Shown here: positions 61,452-64,000 of the stretch, piece after piece
How positions within the stretch are numbered: the stretch's first letter is position 1
How the letters are laid out: every line of letters begins with the position of its first letter
Source of the DNA: Mycobacterium asiaticum
Lineage (GTDB): Bacteria; Actinomycetota; Actinomycetes; Mycobacteriales; Mycobacteriaceae
Assembly: GCF_001673635.1 (NCBI RefSeq)
Contig: NZ_LZMH01000083.1
Location: forward strand, 62,001-126,000
DNA length: 64,000 nt
Direction: 5' to 3'
Program-made: the position numbers and the translations under genes
Notes under the pieces: model-generated
Told to the model about the DNA's origin: nothing
Seen by the model: the letters and a program-made list of their open reading frames with translations, nothing else
The model's database searches: none

Positions 61452-62129
61452 GTGACAGGTTCGATCACCGACCAGGCACCGCAGCTGGTGATTTTCGATC
61501 TCGACGGCACCCTGACCGATTCGGCCGTCGGCATCGTGGCCAGTTTCCGGCATGCGCTCACCCACATCGGTGCGGCCATCCCGGACGGGGATCTGGCCGC
61601 TCGGATCGTCGGCCCGCCGATGGATGAGACGTTCCGGGAGATGGAGCTCGACGGGCGCGCCGATGAGGCGTTCGCGGCTTTCCGCGCCGAGTACGGCAGC
61701 CGTGGCTGGGCGATGAACAGCCTGTTCGACGGCATTGAACCGCTGCTGGCCGACCTGGAGGCCAACGGCGTCCGGCTGGCCGTGGCGACCTCGAAGCTGG
61801 AGCCAACGGCGCACCGCATCCTGGCGCATTTCGGGCTGGACCACCATTTCGAGGTGATCGCCGGCGCCAGCCCGGACGGATCGCGCAAGTCCAAGGCCGA
61901 GGTGTTGGCGCACGCGCTGGAACAGCTGCGACCGTTGCCCGAGCGCGTTCTGATGGTCGGTGACCGCAGCCATGACGTGCACGGCGCGGCGGCGCACGGC
62001 ATCGACACCGTGGTGGTCGGCTGGGGTTACGGGCGCACCGACTTCGCGGACCCGGACGCGCCCGCGGGTCCCACGCTGGTCACGCACGCCGCGACCATCG
62101 AGGAGCTTCGGAAGGTGCTGGGTGTCTGA
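61452..62129 (+). CDS. ptkA: HAD-family phosphotransferase, PtkA homologue with short N-terminus
   Basis: A 225-residue HAD hydrolase-fold protein. FDLDGTLTD with the nucleophile Asp16 and acid Asp18 is motif I, AVATSK motif II and VMVGDRSHDVHGA motif IV. The M. tuberculosis PtkA is an autophosphorylating tyrosine kinase that phosphorylates PtpA and carries a long disordered N-terminal extension (~70 residues); that extension is absent here. The GWGYGR tyrosine region is conserved. GTG 61452 follows GGGAG. It overlaps ptpA by 8 bp. Confidence 0.9.
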   Translation: MTGSITDQAPQLVIFDLDGTLTDSAVGIVASFRHALTHIGAAIPDGDLAARIVGPPMDETFREMELDGRADEAFAAFRAEYGSRGWAMNSLFDGIEPLLADLEANGVRLAVATSKLEPTAHRILAHFGLDHHFEVIAGASPDGSRKSKAEVLAHALEQLRPLPERVLMVGDRSHDVHGAAAHGIDTVVVGWGYGRTDFADPDAPAGPTLVTHAATIEELRKVLGV

Positions 62130-62616
62130 GTCGAAGCTGCACGTGACGTTCGTCTGCACCGGCAACATCTGCCGTTCGCCGATGGCCGAGAAGATGTTCG
62201 CCCATCAAATCCAGCAGCGCGGCCTGGCCGACGTGGTGCGGGTAACCAGCGCCGGCACCGGCAACTGGCACGTCGGCGAGGGGGCCGACCTGCGGGCCAA
62301 GCGGGTACTGCGCGACCACGGCTACCCCACCGACCACCGTGCCGCTCAGGTCGAGGACGACCATCTGGCGGCTGATCTGGTGATCGCGCTGGGCCGCAAT
62401 CACGCGCAGTTGCTGCGCCAGCTCGGGGTGGATGACGACCGGCTGCGGATGTTGCGGTCGTTCGACCCGCGGTCGGGCGCGTATGCCCTGGACGTCGAGG
62501 ATCCGTACTACGGCGACCAGAACGATTTCAAAGAGGTCTTCGACGTCATCGAAGCCGCTCTGCCCGGCCTGCACGCGTGGGTGGACGAGCGACTCGCCCA
62601 GAACGGATCGGGTTGA
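62122..62616 (+). CDS. ptpA: Low-molecular-weight protein tyrosine phosphatase PtpA
   Basis: A 164-residue LMW-PTP. The P-loop VCTGNICRSPMAEKMF has the nucleophile Cys12 and Arg18, and VEDPYYGDQ contains the general acid Asp and the two tyrosines phosphorylated by PtkA in M. tuberculosis. Secreted PtpA blocks phagosome acidification in that species; export of this homologue is not evident from the sequence (no signal peptide). GTG 62122 overlaps the end of ptkA and the stop overlaps the SURF1 gene start (TGATG). Confidence 0.95.
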   Translation: MSESKLHVTFVCTGNICRSPMAEKMFAHQIQQRGLADVVRVTSAGTGNWHVGEGADLRAKRVLRDHGYPTDHRAAQVEDDHLAADLVIALGRNHAQLLRQLGVDDDRLRMLRSFDPRSGAYALDVEDPYYGDQNDFKEVFDVIEAALPGLHAWVDERLAQNGSG

Positions 62617-63464
62617 TGCCCCCGCGGAATCGCGGTCTGAAGTTCCTGCTGCGGCCGAGCTGGCTGGCGCTGGCGCTGGTGTGCATCGCGTTCACCTACC
62701 TGTGCTTTACCGTGCTGGCGCCGTGGCAGCTGGGCAAGAACACCAAGACGTCCCGGGAGAACCAGCAGCTTGCCGATTCGCTCAACGCCGCCCCAGTGCC
62801 GTTGAACACCCTTATCCCGCAACAGGATTCACCTGTCAAGGGGCAGCAGTGGCGCAAGGTGACCGCCACCGGTCACTACCTGCCCGGCATCCGCGTGCTG
62901 GCCCGGCTGCGGGTGGTCGAGGGCGACCAGGCGTTCGAGCTGCTGGCCCCGTTCGCCGTCGACGGCGGTCCTACCGTGCTGGTGGACCGCGGGTACGTCC
63001 GGCCCGAGCAGGGTTCGCACATTCCGCCGATCCCGCCGCCGCCGGAGCACACGGTGACGATCACCGCGCGCCTGCGCGATTCCGAGCCGACCGTGCAGGG
63101 CAAGGACCCGTTCACCAGAGATGGCTACCAGCAGGTCTTTTCGATCAGCACCGAACAGGTGTCGGCGCTGACCGGGGTGCCGCTGGCCGGTTCGTACCTG
63201 CAGTTGGTCGACGACCAGCCCGGCGGGCTCGGCGTGATCGGGGTGCCGCGCCTGGACGCCGGGCCGTTCCTCTCCTACGGCATTCAATGGATTCTGTTCG
63301 GCGTTCTCGCCCCGGTCGCATTGGGGTACTTCGTCTACTCCGAGGTGCGGGCCCGTCGCCGGGAGAAGGAACTATCCGTGGCCGGGAGTGCGGAGGAGTC
63401 GGCGCCTGTTCAGCCGATGACCGTGGAGGAGAAGCTCGCCGATCGCTACGGGCGCCGCCGGTAG
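62616..63464 (+). CDS. SURF1-family cytochrome oxidase assembly protein (Rv2235-like)
   Basis: A 282-residue SURF1 protein: N-terminal membrane helix (about 16-36, WLALALVCIAFTYLCFTVLAPWQLG), an extracytoplasmic SURF1 domain (LLAPFAVDGGPTVLVDRGYV) and a second helix (about 225-245). It helps assemble haem a-containing cytochrome oxidase, so it probably serves the aa3 oxidase encoded at 5.8-13.6 kb. ATG 62616 overlaps the ptpA stop. Its 3' end overlaps the 3' end of cobD by 19 bp. Confidence 0.92.
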   Translation: MPPRNRGLKFLLRPSWLALALVCIAFTYLCFTVLAPWQLGKNTKTSRENQQLADSLNAAPVPLNTLIPQQDSPVKGQQWRKVTATGHYLPGIRVLARLRVVEGDQAFELLAPFAVDGGPTVLVDRGYVRPEQGSHIPPIPPPPEHTVTITARLRDSEPTVQGKDPFTRDGYQQVFSISTEQVSALTGVPLAGSYLQLVDDQPGGLGVIGVPRLDAGPFLSYGIQWILFGVLAPVALGYFVYSEVRARRREKELSVAGSAEESAPVQPMTVEEKLADRYGRRR

Positions 63465-64000
63465 GTGTTGCTCGCTCGAGCCGCACCCAGTACCACCGCC
63501 ACCGCACCCGCTTGCACCACCCGCGACAGCCGCACCGCCCGTCGCAGGTCGTGCACCGTCGGCGGCTCGCCGTCACCAAGAACCGGCCGGATCTCGAGCT
63601 CGTGGCGGTACTGGGTCGGCCCGCCGAGCCGCACCCCGAGCGCCCCGGCGAACGCCGCCTCCACCACGCCGGCGTTGGGGCTGGGATGGCGGGCCGGGTC
63701 GCGCCGCCACGCCCGCACCGCCCCCGTCGGAGATCCGCCGACCAACGGCGCGCAGGCTACTACCAGCGCGCCGGTCACCCGCGCGCCCACGTAGTTCACG
63801 ACGTCGTCCAATCGTGCTGCCGCCCAACCGAATTTGCGATAGCGCGGGGACCGGTAGCCAACCATGGAATCCAGCGTGTTGACCGCGCGGTAGCACAGCA
63901 CTCCGGGGGCGCCGCCGGTCGCGGCCCACAGCAGCGGCGCCACCTGGGCGTCGGAGGTGTTCTCCGCCACCGACTCGAGCGCCGCGCGCGTCAGACCGGC
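63446..64000 (-). CDS. cobD: CobD adenosylcobinamide-phosphate synthase, C-terminal part
   Basis: The C-terminal ~184 residues of CbiB/CobD, the membrane protein that attaches aminopropanol phosphate to cobyric acid; the gene continues past the right edge. LESVAENTSDAQVAPLLW and YRAVNTLDSMVGYRSPRYRKFG are family signatures, followed by RDPARHPSPNAGVVEAAFAGALGVRLGG. With cobU, cobT, cobS and cobC in the window it adds to a scattered lower-ligand cobalamin set. Tail-to-tail 19 bp overlap with the SURF1 gene. Confidence 0.93.
   Translation of the reverse strand, partial: AGLTRAALESVAENTSDAQVAPLLWAATGGAPGVLCYRAVNTLDSMVGYRSPRYRKFGWAAARLDDVVNYVGARVTGALVVACAPLVGGSPTGAVRAWRRDPARHPSPNAGVVEAAFAGALGVRLGGPTQYRHELEIRPVLGDGEPPTVHDLRRAVRLSRVVQAGAVAVVLGAARASNTYRRRP

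Overview
The window is a high-GC actinobacterial chromosome segment that I read as a Mycobacterium, probably a slow-growing non-tuberculous species. The evidence is gene order and protein content: from one end to the other the genes follow the M. tuberculosis H37Rv order (from memory) from pimB' (Rv2188c) to cobD (Rv2236c). It carries mycobacterial hallmarks: MmpS3, a PE-family protein, EphD, CaeA/Hip1, the PtkA/PtpA pair and AdoK. GTG and TTG starts and 1-8 bp ATGA/GTGA/TGATG overlaps are frequent. No CRISPR array, tRNA, insertion sequence or phage gene was recognised.

Layout. 0-5.8 kb: end of pimB', a HExxH membrane-anchored protein, the NlpC/P60 peptidoglycan hydrolase RipC, a small Cys-rich protein, a DnaQ/GIY-YIG nuclease fusion and trpD. 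5.8-13.6 kb: the bc1-aa3 respiratory supercomplex genes, ctaE-qcrC-qcrA-qcrB on the + strand ending in a strong hairpin, then on the - strand ctaC-ctaF and, further on, mmpS3 plus a membrane protein. 13.8-24.8 kb: asnB, adoK, an A-type Fe-S carrier, glycerate kinase, a cobU-cobT-cobS operon, ilvE and gcvT. 24.8-27.5 kb: adenylate cyclase and pepB. 27.6-30.2 kb: a small accessory block (FAD oxidoreductase, SRPBCC protein, two-helix membrane protein). 30.2-38.4 kb: ephD, dlaT, an epimerase, an orphan PE gene, lipB-lipA and two membrane proteins; dlaT with lipB/lipA links lipoate synthesis to its acceptor.

38.6-50.3 kb is the nitrogen cluster: glnA1, glnE and glnA2, with GlnR-like boxes in front of both glutamine synthetase genes. 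It is split by a ~5.8 kb block not present between glnA1 and glnE in H37Rv. That block holds a stand-alone pseudokinase-membrane-discoidin protein matching only the C-terminal half of mycobacterial MviN/MurJ, a MocR regulator divergent from a SAM methyltransferase, an LLM oxidoreductase and a hotdog thioesterase. 50.3-56.7 kb: two exported hydrolases including CaeA/Hip1, a broken wax-ester synthase/DGAT gene, panB and a CYTH-CHAD protein. 56.8-64 kb: RNase P RNA, an RNase HI-phosphatase fusion, a zinc-ribbon protein, a Nif3-like protein, cobC, ptkA-ptpA, a SURF1 protein and the start of cobD.

The most striking non-coding signal is a family of five long palindromes (plus a shortened relative). 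They share an identical inner hairpin and have outer stems that differ by compensatory changes. Four of the six sit at convergent gene ends, and two lie in tandem between glnA1 and the orphan pseudokinase gene.
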